In this document: piece by piece, positions 10,975 to 23,262 of the stretch
Layout: each line of letters opens with the position of its first letter
How positions within the stretch are numbered: position 1 is the stretch's first letter
Origin: Marthasterias glacialis
Lineage: Eukaryota; Echinodermata; Asteroidea; Forcipulatida; Asteriidae
NCBI GenBank assembly: GCA_911728455.2
Contig: OU452222.1
Location: 21,090,559-21,154,558 of the forward strand
Length of the DNA stretch: 64,000 nt
Direction of reading: 5' to 3'
Position numbers and translations under genes: made by a program
Notes under the pieces: model-generated
What the model was told of the DNA's origin: nothing
The model's input: the letters and a program-made list of their open reading frames with translations, nothing else
Database searches by the model: none

Positions 10975-12915
10975 CAGACAGGTCAAGTCTTGAGACAAAG
11001 TTCAGGCAGTAGAAGAATTCCTTGACATCTTTATGGACTTGCTTGAAAAGCTAATTCGACATGACTTCATTGCAAAATCCCAAGCACGATACCTGGCTGA
11101 CAAAAAGTCATTCCTAGTTAATGGTGAATTTCTAGTTGTGGCAGACTTCTCATTGAACTATAGTTTCATTGTACAAGATGGTGCTCATTCATTTCATTGC
11201 AATAATGTACAGGCAACTCTTCATCCTTTTCAAGTCTACTTTAAGAAAGATGAGGGGAAATATTGATCATCTGAGTTTTGTTGTGATATCTGACAGTATG
11301 TTGTAGTGCACAATCTACTTTGATTGATGTGCTGCCCAGTATAAAAACGTTAAAAATTTCACCAACTTCTCACCAAGATGACTTTGGTTTTCAAGATGAG
11401 TGGCACTTCTTTGCAACTTCTCACGGGAAATCAGCACGTGATGGTGTTGCAGGTACAATGAAACAATGAAACGTCTGGCTTCAAGATCAAGTTTACAAAG
11501 ACCCTATATGACAACCAAATAACAACTCCTCAGCAACTGTATGTGTAGCCGCCAGAATATTTATTTATTTATTTTTTTTTTATTTTTTTTGTTTGCGCTT
11601 GCGCAGCTACTCGCTCTTGCAGCGTCCCGCTTTTTGCAGTCTCAACAGAGGGCGCTTTGCTAAAAGTCATGCTTTTTTTGTTTATAAATCGTCAAGTCAA
11701 GTTTATAAATCGTCAAGTATTGTCAAAGAAACCTTCGTTTTAACACATTCCTTTTGTCATAATCCTGATCAGCTCAGCAAAGTGAGTGATTAATTTCATT
11801 TTGATCTATTTATTGCTCTTTTAAATAAGTTTAAATTGTCTTAATGTCCAGAAATAAGGACTTTGTTTTGGAGTAAAAGTCACGTTGGTGATTGCATGTA
11901 TGTACGTACAGCTGTATGTGTACATGTAGATGACATGTTGCTATTGCAAGCGATTAAGGCGTTTAAATCGTAATTTGAGCTTAAGTCTATGGGTATTGAA
12001 GATAATTGTCCATCTCTAAGGGTACATTGGCTATTGTCAGATTTGGTATGAAGTGCATACATGTTTACTTAGGATTCCTTATTTTTTCCTTTTTTATTCT
12101 CAGTCGAACCACCACCGCCACCACCTCAACTTGACTCACTTCACCTCAACCGCCATAATCAATTAGGTCATCTATAGAAATTTTTATTGCCACCTTTGTA
12201 AATCACAACTTTGTCGTCACCACTTGAAATTATTTACCGTCAACTTCATCCAGAACCATCAACCTTGTGTATTATCATTAGTATCAATTATCCGGATTAA
12301 GAACTTACATCAATATCTACATCAGTCAGTTTGTTTATTCATCAATAAAGAACAGTTTTTAGAAGTTTCATCAGGTGCGTCTCATTGCTGAGCATTTTAT
12401 TTTTATTGACAATCTAACCAGCGACGATCTGTAGCATTACAGGCTACAGTATGATTTTGCTTGCACAGATATTTCTGAAATGAAGTTCTGTTTCACTAAT
12501 ACTGCCCAGCACAGTGAAGAAGCAACTCTACTGAAAGATCACTTTGAAAAAGAAACACACTATTCCTGGTACCCAGAAATTGCATTTTTTTAACCCAATA
12601 TCAAGGAACTGTATTGAAGTGCAAGAATTTTCATCAAGCCCTACAACATGGCTAAAGCATACAACACTAACTATTCTTCCTATTCAGCAAACAGGTGTAA
12701 TTAGTGGCTACATAACAGCAGAATATGATGGGTCCTGGTGGTTCGGATGTATTGTAGAAATGTAGCCAGAAAGTCGACTTGTCAAGGTCAATTTCTTACA
12801 TCCACGTGGCCCAGCCTGCTCCATCATTCTTTTATCCAGAAACAGAAGACATTCTTGAAATTGACGTTAATGTCTTGACATCTGCTGCTCCATTTATGTG
12901 TTAACGCATGTAAAG
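10975..12915 (+). pseudogene. Transposase-like remnant, frameshifted and interrupted
   Basis: Plus-strand pieces in several frames: 11033-11266 (LLEKLIRHDFIAKSQARYL, FLVVADFSLNYSFIVQD, TLHPFQVYFKKDEGKY), then a DEWHFFATSHGK part near 11400. After the LTR come YDFACTDISEM and, at about 12700-12890, GYITAEYDGSWWFGCIVEM and FLHPRGPA. The order matches the uncharacterised SDG..AQYKN protein family, which I infer to be a DDE-type transposase. Multiple stops make it non-functional. Confidence 0.65.
11544..12448. mobile_element. Solo LTR, 905 bp, 5-bp target duplication
   Basis: Begins TGTAGCC and ends GGCTACA, with TG...CA and a 7-bp inverted end. It is flanked by GTATG at 11539-11543 and 12449-12453. 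AATAAA occurs at about 12343. Removing it plus one GTATG rejoins the transposase frame (…QQLYDFAC…), which confirms the boundaries. No internal retroelement genes are present. Confidence 0.85.
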
Positions 12916-13098
12916 GCTTATAGCCCCTAACCATAGGACCAAAATGATTCATCAAATTTAGAGAAAATCCATGAGATTGACCCCGGATGGTGTGATGATT
13001 TGACATGAAATGACCCATAGACACTTGCTCCCCCAGTCTCTCCATGGCCACCGCCGGAAACAGTTCCTAATTTCCCGCACTCCAATAAACGAGATGAT

Positions 13099-13896
13099 AA
13101 TAGACCGATTGCGCGACCTACGTCACGTGACCCCTGTTGGGTATAAAATATAAACACACACGTAATCCTCCATAGGAAAGGGTGGTACGGTACACGATGA
13201 TTAATGCATTTAGTTTATTCGATCGAGGCTTTTCTTGCTCGAAATCTGTGAAAGATATTCCAGAGTTTGTACCAGAGACCTTCAAGTGGCTGAATAAAGC
13301 CAGTAAGGACAGTTCCAGCAAGTCTTGAAAATTGTAAAAGTACCGTAGACATGTGCACGATGTGTACAGCGTGGGACGGAACGTTAGGCCAGACGACCGC
13401 GATCACCACACACTTTTCAACACAAACAGTTCAAAGTTTTGAAGCTGAAATTCTCCAAAGAAATTGCTTTCCAAAACTGTGTGATTCCTTTGCCTATTTG
13501 AAATTCTACATGGCTAGGTAATGCTCACTTTTCCAACGTTCTTTACCTTTTTTTACAGTGATTTAGGCCAACATTACAAATAAAATAACACACGGGTGGC
13601 TACATAATAGTCGTCCGACGCCGGTAGTGCATGGCTAAAAAACACCTCTTTTCAGAAGAATCCTGTTAAATTATGAAACAGAGATGTGATTTAAATTAAT
13701 GCCACAACATACTACTTTAAATAAAGGGGCTGATTAACTAATTCATCGCTTAACGAAAGTAAAATCGACTGTTTTCGTACTCACTGTGTGTCACGGCCTA
13801 TGCTTTTACACGTATTTTTTTCATCAGCTGTATGACGTCATACCCGATAGGGGGTCACGTGACCGCATGTAAACATTGTTGCGCAATCGGTCTATT
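13099..13896. mobile_element. 0.8-kb TIR element (AATAGACCGATTGCGC), copy 2
   Basis: Duplicate of 6087-6881 within unit B, with the same inverted ends and the same 43-codon frame. Confidence 0.82.
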
Positions 13897-16352
13897 GGCC
13901 GGAGACTGTCGGGGCAAACCTGTGGCTGGACAATAATTACTTTCCCCTCCCACCCCCCCCCCAACACCCCTTCCCTCATAAACCATACCACCCGACCTCC
14001 CAAGTCATCTTTACCTTATGTTGTTTTTTTAATGCCGTGCGCTTCTCATACATAATCATAAGCATGCCGGCTTTATAAACGCAATCAATATCGTATAGAT
14101 AAACAAATCACATTTAAAGACAACAAAATACACCTTTTCTGGGATGTCTCCTAATATAATATCAAACCTTACCGAAAACTTCCCGGAAGATGTATTTTGC
14201 TCCTCATTACATTTCCCCACATATCCCACCAACTACCAACCACACCACTCCTCCATCGCCCACCCCTACCCCCATTAGTCCATTTCTAGAATGATATGAC
14301 GACTTCAAAGGTTTCAAAGTAGCCTGTCCCATACTAGTGCTTCTCATCTTCCAGTGATTGCACCTAACCAATACAGGTATTTGAAACATTGTGAGTGTGT
14401 ACCGGTATTTTATTTTCGGTCTGTTTTAAGGCCTACACACACAAAAACTGTTTGATGCACACGCTTCGCTTCCAAAAAAAAACAAACATTAAAAATTGTC
14501 TTCGTGGCTAACCTGTCTTCCCTATTTACAATTTTTCTGCATGCTACATGTGTGATTTCGCTCTTCCGCTTCAAACATTAATTTGCATTGTTGTACTTAG
14601 TTCCTTAATTTTGTATCCACCGTTGACAAGTTTCGATCTTAAAACAACAGCACAAGAATCCTAAAATGGGTTTTGGAACCGGATCCGGATTCCCCTTACT
14701 CTTACCTCTAAACTCCCAATTAGGAGCTTAAATGTGTATCGCGGGAAATACACAACTTGTTGGTACATAACCCAATTTTACTGCCCTAGGAAATTTCTGT
14801 ACACTCTTAACATTTTACGCGAAGGTTTGAGGGCTATTATTATTATTATCTACTTTTTGTTATTCGTTCTTTTTTTTCTTCTTTGTTTATTGGGGAGGGG
14901 GTCAAAAAGTGAGGGGGACATTGATATGCTACCCCCCACTCTAAAAAGTCCCCCACACCAATCGACGCCCTTACCTTTTGAATGGTTGAAATCTTTCAGC
15001 TGAATAAAAGATTTAACAATGTTTTTATCCTACCATGGTGGCCCGATACGCCAATGATTTCAGAAGAGGTAAATGAACTGTATAGTGTTCTCCCATTCAG
15101 CCGTGTAAACCAACCGTGAAGCGCAAGAGCGTGGGTCCTTCTATGTCAGACCAACGCACTTTTTAACCTTTTTTTATAGGTCTTCCGATCTCATAAAAAG
15201 TGCTGTGCACAAACAATTCCTTTTATGGTAATCAGTTCTGGATTGATGTCCTCCATGCATGGTCCTCCTTTAACAAGCTACATATTCCTACTTCAAAAAA
15301 CGATCTTCTCAGGTGTTCTCTCTAGTTCCCCTACATTTTACGCACATTGACTCGTCTCTTGGGGATTGCAGTCCCTATTCTGTTCTTGCATATTATAATT
15401 GAGTTCAGAATGTATATAAATTACTTTCTTTATGCTTCTTCTAACTTTCTATGGATGCTATAAGTATCCTGAGGAGATGTCGATAGTATTTATTTAATTT
15501 TGGAAGAAAATATTTTTGTTTTCGTTTATTTGTTTGTTTATAATTTCTTTGAAAAGGTAAAAGATTTACTCATAATAATAACAATGACGGCAAAAGTTCC
15601 GTTTGACTAAATATTTAATTAAGTACACTCTAAAAACTACCTCACGATAAATTGAATATTTTACATTGGTTTTGTAAGTTCACAAGACTGGAATTACTTA
15701 CCCCCTCCCCCTGCCCCCCCCCCCCCCCAAACCAAAGAAATTCAGTACATGTGTTATGCAAAACTTTGGGACATGCCTGGTGTCATTTGGATAGCCATGT
15801 TTGTTCTCTGGTCTCTTATCATCAAGAGAGTGAATGACTGCTGTTCTAAATTCACAACCCTATGTATACTACATGGATAGTGTACTGTGTATATATTGTA
15901 CACGTACATACACAATGCCAGTCCCATGGAGAACCAGACCCCCCCCAAAAAAAAAAAAAAATAAATAAAATAAAATAAAATAAAAAATGCTACTGCCCTG
16001 GTCAGTCCCTTACTGACAAGCCACAACCCCAATAAACTATAGTGTTAAGGCCCCTGAACCATGCTAGTACATATGGGGGGTCGTTTGAAGTATTTATAGC
16101 ACCCTCAAACTAAACAAAGAACAAATAAACACTTACTAAAGCATAAGTACTGTATAGGGACAGCAATCCCCAAGACACGCGCTGATGGACTAACTAGCAG
16201 TTTTTCCCTGACCCCAGGCTAAATTGGGCGGCAATGTCTGCAATTCAGCAATGAGGTGTTCACAGATGCCCCATTACTGAATAAACTGAAATTGCAGGTC
16301 CAGTGGATTTTGTTTCCAGGGGTGGCAGATTAAAAACCAATTGATTAGGGAC
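13897..16352. other. Duplicated non-coding stretch, unit B
   Basis: Counterpart of 6882-9297; no coding sequence recognised. Confidence 0.5.
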
Positions 16353-16371
16353 AGCTGTCCCCATGGTGACG

Positions 16372-17191
16372 TGATCCAGGCTTCGTTGGGCTATTTGGGC
16401 TACAAAATAGGCTAACATATGACTTCAAAGGTCTTTCAGGAATGGAGAATGGTTCCTAAAAGAAACCATCAAATTTTGCCGTTTTCGAGCATTTTTCAAA
16501 AAACGATTTATCCGAACCAAAAAAGTGGTTCGGATAAATCACGTGATCTTCGGAGTTAGTTTTACTTCCAGCCGTATAAAAGTAAATTATTGAACCAAAT
16601 TTAAATCCTTTTTTTTTTTTACAATTATTCATGAGTATTTGACAAAAAAGACTTATGTATTCAGACTATTGATACAATTTGTAAATAATGATGAAAAATC
16701 GAACGAAATATTCACATTCAGAGAGTCCATGCAACCGAAGCGCACCAGCGTAGGAGCTAGCGGAACGTAAACCTTGGGACACATCCCGTACAGCCGGTGC
16801 CGTGTCTCGTGGGGCCAGAGAGACAAACCCCGGGGCATGAACTCCCCAGCTTGCCGGTCGGTCTGGCCGTAAGCCTGGGAGCGTGTCGCCTAACTATTGT
16901 AACGTGTTGCCTGCGCTACTCCACGCGGGACGACGACGGGAAATGTTTATCCCATACAGCTGATCTATCTACTTCTGTGATAGCTGCATAATGTCCACTC
17001 CCCCAATCGCCACAACAAAAAACCAGTGGCGGTATAAGCTGACCTTTGACCGTGTTTTGTTTTTTTTCACATTTTTCGTTAATTATGTGATATTTTGATG
17101 ATTTTTCTTAAGAACAACCATTTAAAAATTATTGTCTGTCATTCCACATCACTAAATATTTGGTAAACAGTAAGCCGGTGTGTCCCTTTAA
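16372..17191. mobile_element. TTAA-type element, internally deleted and left-truncated
   Basis: Matches 23272-24880, but jumps from about 24017 to about 24730 of that copy and lacks its 68-nt segment near 23803. The right end CCGGTGTGTCCCT is followed by TTAA (17188-17191). The left end starts within the repeat at GGCTTCGTTGGGC. Confidence 0.75.
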
Positions 17192-17195
17192 AGTT

Positions 17196-18150
17196 GGAAA
17201 GAATTGTATATATTAAATTATTACAAGCATTGGGAGGCTGCTGGAGTACATTTCATTTGCGATCTTTTAGACGACCATGGGAATTTTCGTTCTTTCAATG
17301 ATTTCAAAAGTAGATTCAATGTTCGGACTAACTTTTTTAGAATACGGTGCACGGTCGTCAGAGCTATCAAGTCTTCCCTTAAAGAAATACTCTTGCTTGA
17401 CTCAGATAGCACCGCTCGACCGTTTATTCCTTTTAACTTTTGTGCTATTCTAAGAGACAAGAAAGGTTCTAGAAGAATCTATGATACTTTAGTCTCTGGC
17501 AGAAAAGTTGTCCGAAGATTTACTACTAAATGGGAAGATATTCTGAATATCTATTACGATATCTCTACTTGGTCGCAGCTTTACAAAATTTCTTTCAATT
17601 GTACTGTAGACACAAAATTTAGATGGTTCCAGTTTAGACTTATTCACAGAATTCTCGGCTGAAAGTCTTTTCTTTATAAAATCAATAAGTCTGACTTGGA
17701 TCTATGTGCTTTTTGTAAAAATGAAGTAGAGACATTATTTAATCTTTACTGCCATTGTACTATCACGGTCTCTTTTTGGAACTTGGTCTTTAATTGGGTC
17801 GAAGAGAAGACTGGCATCAAAATTACTCTTAATAACGAGGTCTTGCTTTTTGGTAAAACAGACGCTCGTTTGAAGAGCCTGAATCTTCTTCTTTTGATTT
17901 GCCGGTTCCATCTATACAAAATGAAAATGATTGAAAGATGTCCATCTCTACTCCTTACTCGTTACGGAAAGATACATGTACTCCTCTACAGGGATTAGTT
18001 CAAAGCTTTCCACAAAATGGGGTGTGCTTTTCTGTACTGTGCCAAGACTGTTTTTGCGTATAAATACTTTTTTCTTTTTGTTTTATTGTATTTTTCTTGT
18101 TGTGATTTGTATGGTCAATAAATGAGATTCCCTCAAGGGAAAAAAAAATA
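17196..18150 (+). mobile_element. 5'-truncated LINE, C-terminal region
   Basis: A plus-strand frame (17204-17662, continuing after a stop at 17660 into 17696-17998) resembles the end of non-LTR retrotransposon ORF2: FRWFQFRLIHRILG, then DLCAFCKNEVETLF with a C-x2-C knuckle, then WNLVFNWVEEKTGI. It is followed by TCAATAAATGAGATTCCCTC and an A-run, a plausible 3' tail. The 5' truncation starts just right of the TTAA element. Confidence 0.72.
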
Positions 18151-18484
18151 AATTGCTGTGCTTGTAGGTCCTGATGAGCAATGAATGCACACCAATTTTT
18201 AGCCCAATCCGACCTAGCATGTAGTCGTGGCAGAAACCACAAAAAAAAATTCCCTTTTTTTTTGATAAAAATACCACCCTTTTGGTGAAAATATATCATA
18301 ACCACGTCAATTTTCATGAAATATATGCAAGTTTGGTAATAAAATGTTGCTAATTACATGCTGAAATCAACATAGGTCGGATTGGACCAAAAGGTCTGGT
18401 GGGTTACTGTTGTGAAATTACACGACACTTATTGTGTATTAATTATTAGTTAATTATAGTTATTAGTTATTAGACTGGTCATCA

Positions 18485-19275
18485 CACAATGACATGCGGA
18501 TCAACCCAAAGAAAACCAAAGAAATGACCATCAACTTTCAAAAAAGCACGCCGCTATTACCCAGTATAAATATTGATGGTCAGGACATTGACCGTGTGAA
18601 ACAAATGAAACTGTTGGGGCTGATCATCAGTGATGATTTACGTTGGGAATCTCAGGTTAATTCCGTGTATACTAAAGCCACTCAAAGACTTTACTTATTA
18701 GTTCTTTGTCAACTGGACCTTTGTAACATGCTATTTTGCCTGTATTAGATCCATACTTGATTACTCTCTTAATGTAAAAGAGTGAAAACATTCACTCTCT
18801 TGCCCGAGTGGTGGTGTAATTTTCACTCTTTATAGAGTACAGTTCATTCTAGTTTGCTCTTTTAGAGTGAAATTTGAGTGAAGTTCACTCTGAATCGAGT
18901 GAAAAAGAAAATATTTCCACTCCAAACAGAGTTGTCCCCCATACCACTCTTTTAAAAGAAGTTTACTCAAATTTCACTCTAAAAGAGAAAATTAGAGATA
19001 ATTGCACTCTAAAAAGAGTGAAAATTACACCACCACTCGGGCAAGAGAGTGATGTTTTCACTCGTTTACATTAAGAGAGTACTCTTGTCAGGTTTATCAT
19101 AGCAGCCTAACTAAGGAACAATCTAATTTGTTGGAATCTATTCAACGAAGACCCCTTAGAATCATCATTGCTGACATGTCTTATGCGAAGGCTCAGTTGG
19201 AACGGTTGGGTGTTCAAACCCTACAAGCCCGTAGGAAAACTCTGTGTGAGCAGCTTTTCGCCGATATGTGAAGTC
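18485..19275 (+). mobile_element. Reverse-transcriptase remnant of a LINE, split by a MITE
   Basis: Before the MITE it reads INPKKTKEMTINFQKS and QMKLLGLIISDDLRWES, typical of the region after the RT catalytic core. After the MITE it reads SIQRRPLRIIIADMSYAKAQ. The 5' part and the active-site region are absent. A run of A lies near 19304-19313. Confidence 0.72.
18764..19079. mobile_element. MITE with ~70-bp TIRs, TA target duplication
   Basis: Inverted ends CTCTCTTAATGTAAAAGAGT and complement; arms of about 70 bp contain TTGCCCGAGTGGTGGTGTAA. AGAGTGAA-type words recur through the centre. TA at 18762-18763 and 19080-19081. Excision with one TA restores the surrounding reading frame (…DYSCQVYH…). 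A degraded relative lies at 62435-62690. Confidence 0.88.
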
Positions 19276-19729
19276 CCAATAGTAGGTTAAAACCACTTAA
19301 TCAAAAAAAAAAAACGTCAGCCTGGACCATATACCCTACGTACCCAGAGACAGTTCAGTCTTCCTCCTTGTAGGACAAATAGACTGAAGAATAGTTTCGT
19401 CCCTTGGTGTCTGTACAATTTGCAGTCTTAAGTGTCCCCCCTCTCTTAGACCAGTTTTTCCTGCATTTTATTTCATTTAATTACCATGTTCATTACTTCT
19501 GTGCTTTTTACTTCTGTGCTTTCCACAACAATGAGTGTCCCCTCGATCAGCTTCCTTTTGTTCAGAGTTAAAAGGTTGTGTCATTTCAAATGCTGTCTGG
19601 ATGTTTTTACAGTTTGTGTCCTTTTTACCCTTTGGGTGATTTTAAACCAGTTTGGTTTTTCAATGTATAAATTTAAGTATTGTTTCTGTTTAAAATCCTT
19701 TTCTGATTGTTTTTAATCCAACCCTTTTA

Positions 19730-20290
19730 GATTGTGGTTGCCAAGAATACTAATAATACATAAAAAGTTATTGATTACTTATAATATTTGGTTAATCATT
19801 ATCTGCTGATAACGCGCACTGCGATCCGCGCCGGTCAGCGACACCGGATACGCTCTCGTGCACCGTACATTAACTACATCTGCTATGAGCGTGAATTGGA
19901 ATCGCATATAAACAGCGCGGGCTTGTTTGGGCACGCTAGCGCCCTCTTTTGGCGGAGCACGCCAAGTTGTTTTGCCAGGCTACACGCTAAATGCTACCTT
20001 AATTAATGGTTTTATTGTAAATATTTTGATGGAATGTTTTGTTCCACATTCTTAGTCAAAACATGCTGTGATGGTATAAAAAGCAGCTGAACATTATATT
20101 GTTAGTTCATGTTATGATTCTGAAGTTGTCGGACCTTCGTCCGATTGTTGGAAATAAAAAATAGTTGCACCATACAGATTCTGCCAGTGTTTAATACTTC
20201 TCAAGTTGCGTCTCCCACGGACGAACTCATCACAATACTTTGGTCAATAACTCGAATCCTCGTCCACACTGTTGACTATACGCAATAAAT
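19730..20290 (+). mobile_element. Possible LTR remnant
   Basis: Features in order: TATA-like GGTATAAAAAGC at about 20075, AATAAA near 20153, a stretch ending ACGCA, then TTGGTGCTGCAA, which looks like a primer-binding site. The left boundary is not clear and no target duplication was found. No pol sequence follows. Confidence 0.35.
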
Positions 20291-21570
20291 TGGTGCTGCA
20301 ATTTAATCTATCGATGCGAAGTCTGAGAGTCGCATGAAAGAACATGGGGATAAATCAACTTATTTTGACCAAGGAGGGCCGCCACGGCACATACCTTTTT
20401 ACACAGCAAAACCGCTTGAAAAGCTATCCGAAAATCTTCTCATAGAGACGCATGCATTACCAATAGTGATTTATGTTTCATTGCGGACCATGTGGTCAAA
20501 CAAATTCTTGCCATGGTAACAGCTGAAACCTGATAAAAAAAACTGTTTTTATAATGATTACTCTTGATAAATACTGGAAAAGGTCAGAAAATTGGTGGTG
20601 GTCGGATGCAGCATTAAAACGTTATACGGCAAAAGTATGGTAGGTTGCACCTTTAATGCCCACGGTCCTGGTAATAGGGTTAAACAACCACATACCGACC
20701 ACAACTTAGCACTACGATGACATCATAGACGTTTTAAAAATATTACAATTGGATTCTACGCCTATGGTTCTAAAAACCCTTAGAAGTGTAATATTTTCAT
20801 CAAAATTTAGTTGAAATATAATTTTGGCGCAATTTGATCTCAGTCGCCACGGTGTCGACCATTGCGTTTGGATGAGATGTCTTGTGCGCGTTTGAAATTT
20901 ATCCAGCAGATTTCTGCCAGGTATATGCTAATTGGAATTAGCATTATGTCTACGTAATCCCACAATGCAATGCGGCCTTACATAACACGTGATGGACCCA
21001 GAATCTCCCATCGTGCAGACCATGCAGGTAGAAATTACGCTAGTTAAGATGTTCTTAAAGTCAGCTTGAAATTTGATGTTGAAGGTTGGTCCACTTTATG
21101 TCCAGGTGAAGGGTTACGATGAACACGTGTGTTAGTGTAAAACAACAACTTGCATACGTCACGAGCATAGCCAACGTCATCTCTAAAACAAGAAACCGAG
21201 GGCCTATCAAAAGCGCCATATCGGCAGTAGCTACCGGTCCCTATACAGACAGAAGAGAACGATGTAGGGACCGGGAACCAGTTTTGACTCAGACCGAGTT
21301 TCTCAAAGAAAGCGCCCGTTAATTGGTGCAGGGGTTAGGGCCATTATAGTTTGGACATATTATAGAGGTCCTTCTGGTTTGGGTGGGAGGGCATCTGTCT
21401 ATGGTGCCCAGATGAAGGAACATCGAACAATATTGACGTCAATAATTATGGTCATGACTTGGGGCAAAAGTCGTGAATGTTGGCGTCAATATTGGCGTCA
21501 ATATTGACAAATTGAAACATAAAGCAAAACAGAATGCATACCAACTTCAAGTAGGCCCCACGTCATACAA
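20291..21570. other. No gene recognised
   Basis: Only short frames. GAACGATGTAGGGACCGG at about 21258 recurs in the foldback at 37411-37508. Confidence 0.5.
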
Positions 21571-21574
21571 ATCA

Positions 21575-22320
21575 TCGATTGGAACATGAAAGCTAATCAA
21601 AGTACACGTGCACCCAAACTTCCAGTACTGCATTTTGTCAACAAACTTGCCTAAAAATCATCGATTGGAACATGAAAGCAAATCAAACTTGCACACAAAC
21701 ATCCAGTACTGCATTTTGTCAACAATCTTGCCTAAAAATCTTCGATTGGAACATGAAAGCAAATCAAACTTGCACACAAACTTCCAGTACTGCATTTTGT
21801 CAACAAACTTGCCTAAAAATCTTCGATTGGAACATGAAAGCAAATCAAACTTGCACACAAACATCCAGTACTGCATTTTGTCAACAAACTTGCCTAAAAA
21901 TCATCGATTGGAACATGAAAGCAAATCAAACTTGCACACAAACTTCCAGTACTGCATTTTGTCAACAAACTTGCCTAAAAATCATCGATTGGAACATGAA
22001 AGCAAATCAAACTTGCACACAAACTTCCAGTACTGCATTTTGTCAACAAACTTGCCTAAAAATCATCCATTGGAACATGAAAGCAAATCAAACTTGCACA
22101 CAAACTTCCAGTACTGCATTTTGTCAACAAACTTGCCTAAAAATCTTCGATTGGAACATGAAATTTAAAAGCTAATCAAAGTACACGCGCACACAAACTT
22201 CCAGTACTGCATTTTGTCAACAAACTTGCCTAAAAATCATCGATTGGAACATGAAAGCAAATCAAACTTGCACACAAACTTCCAGTACTGCATTTTGTCA
22301 ACAAACTTGCCCACACATTC
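21575..22320. repeat. 81-bp tandem repeat, about nine copies
   Basis: Units begin TCGATTGGAACATGAAAGC at 21575, 21661, 21742, 21823, 21904, 21985, 22066, 22147 and 22240. Most spacings are exactly 81 bp; two variant units carry AGTACACG. Because 81 is divisible by three, long open frames (up to 186 codons) appear on both strands; they have no start context or domain. Confidence 0.92.
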
Positions 22321-22634
22321 CCCTGGGTCTTTTATGTCATAAAAATCAACGATTGGAACAGAAATCAGAATACCATGCAAAGCTTTGTGATCACGCACCA
22401 CCCAATTCCCAAACACCAATAGATATCTATTGTTCCAAGATTAGCTTCATTTTGCTACAGATAACTGACGTTCTTAGTTCCACTGACGTGTGGGTTCAAA
22501 GGTTTTTCAGTAGCAAGTCCGTGTCAGGAATTGCCAGCTGTAAGCCACGCCAACCACAAAAAGTGGATCCAGCAGTATAGACCCTTCTTATGAAATACGT
22601 AAATTACACATCACGCGTGCGCACTAACACTACT

Positions 22635-22831
22635 GGGCCCTATTTCGTAGAGCTGCTCAAGCACAACAGCAGGTAGCTAAGCATAGCAAAATTATGCATA
22701 CCAGAATAAGGTTACCTACCACAATAGCTTGCCACATGTACCATTTTTGACTGGTATCCTGCTCATTTCTGGCAAAGCGGAAAATTGTTAAGCAATATTT
22801 TCTGCTTAAGCAGCTCTATGAAATTGGGCCC
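22635..22831. mobile_element. Small foldback MITE (GGGCCC..ATTTCATAGAGCTGC)
   Basis: Imperfect inverted ends, GGGCCCTATTTCGTAGAGCT and AGCTCTATGAAATTGGGCCC, 197 bp overall. Same family as 30590-30747 and 36575-36811. Confidence 0.82.
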
Positions 22832-23262
22832 CGGTGGGCAAAATGAGGGAACATTGTGCGTCTTTGTATGGGGGCTGAAGATTGCGCGACGCACACGCGT
22901 TTGCGCGTCTGCCTAGTACCATAGAGTAATATAACTCTATGGCCTAGTACATAACACTTTGGCGTTTGCCCACCAATCATGTATGTATGTACGCATGCGT
23001 GAATGTATTTAGCATATTTCATGGGAAGGGCTAATTGCCACAAGCTCATAAAAAATGCACTCATCTATTTTTCTTTGAGGATAATGTGAACAAAAATTAA
23101 ATTCATTATAGAGTTGCATGTTAAATGTTTACCAACAGACATGTCAGATTTATCAGTTTTCATCACAAGGAATAATTTACAAACCGGACGGTGACACGTT
23201 GGCTTCTTCCCGGGTCAAATACTTGGAGCGCACTGTGTTTTGAACAACCCAAACTGTATTAA

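Larger units (their letters stand above)
9667..13016. mobile_element. Long-inverted-repeat transposon, copy 2
   Basis: Same outer ends as copy 1 (GGGTCATTTC at 9667; complement ending 13016) with identical flanks, as expected from segmental duplication. The right arm is cut down to about 100 bp. The interior has a minus-strand transposase fragment (10458-10958) followed head-to-head by a plus-strand transposase remnant, split by a solo LTR. Confidence 0.8.
9493..16355. repeat. Tandem segmental duplication, unit B
   Basis: Second copy of the unit starting at 1941. It keeps plus-strand transposase remnants and a solo LTR absent from unit A, but has lost about 540 bp of the right long inverted repeat. 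Its end, at the shared GGGACAGCT, abuts a truncated TTAA-type element. Confidence 0.88.

Noticed and set aside
21608..22175. 167- and 186-codon overlapping frames
   Set aside because: Produced by the 81-bp array; open in several frames and both strands.
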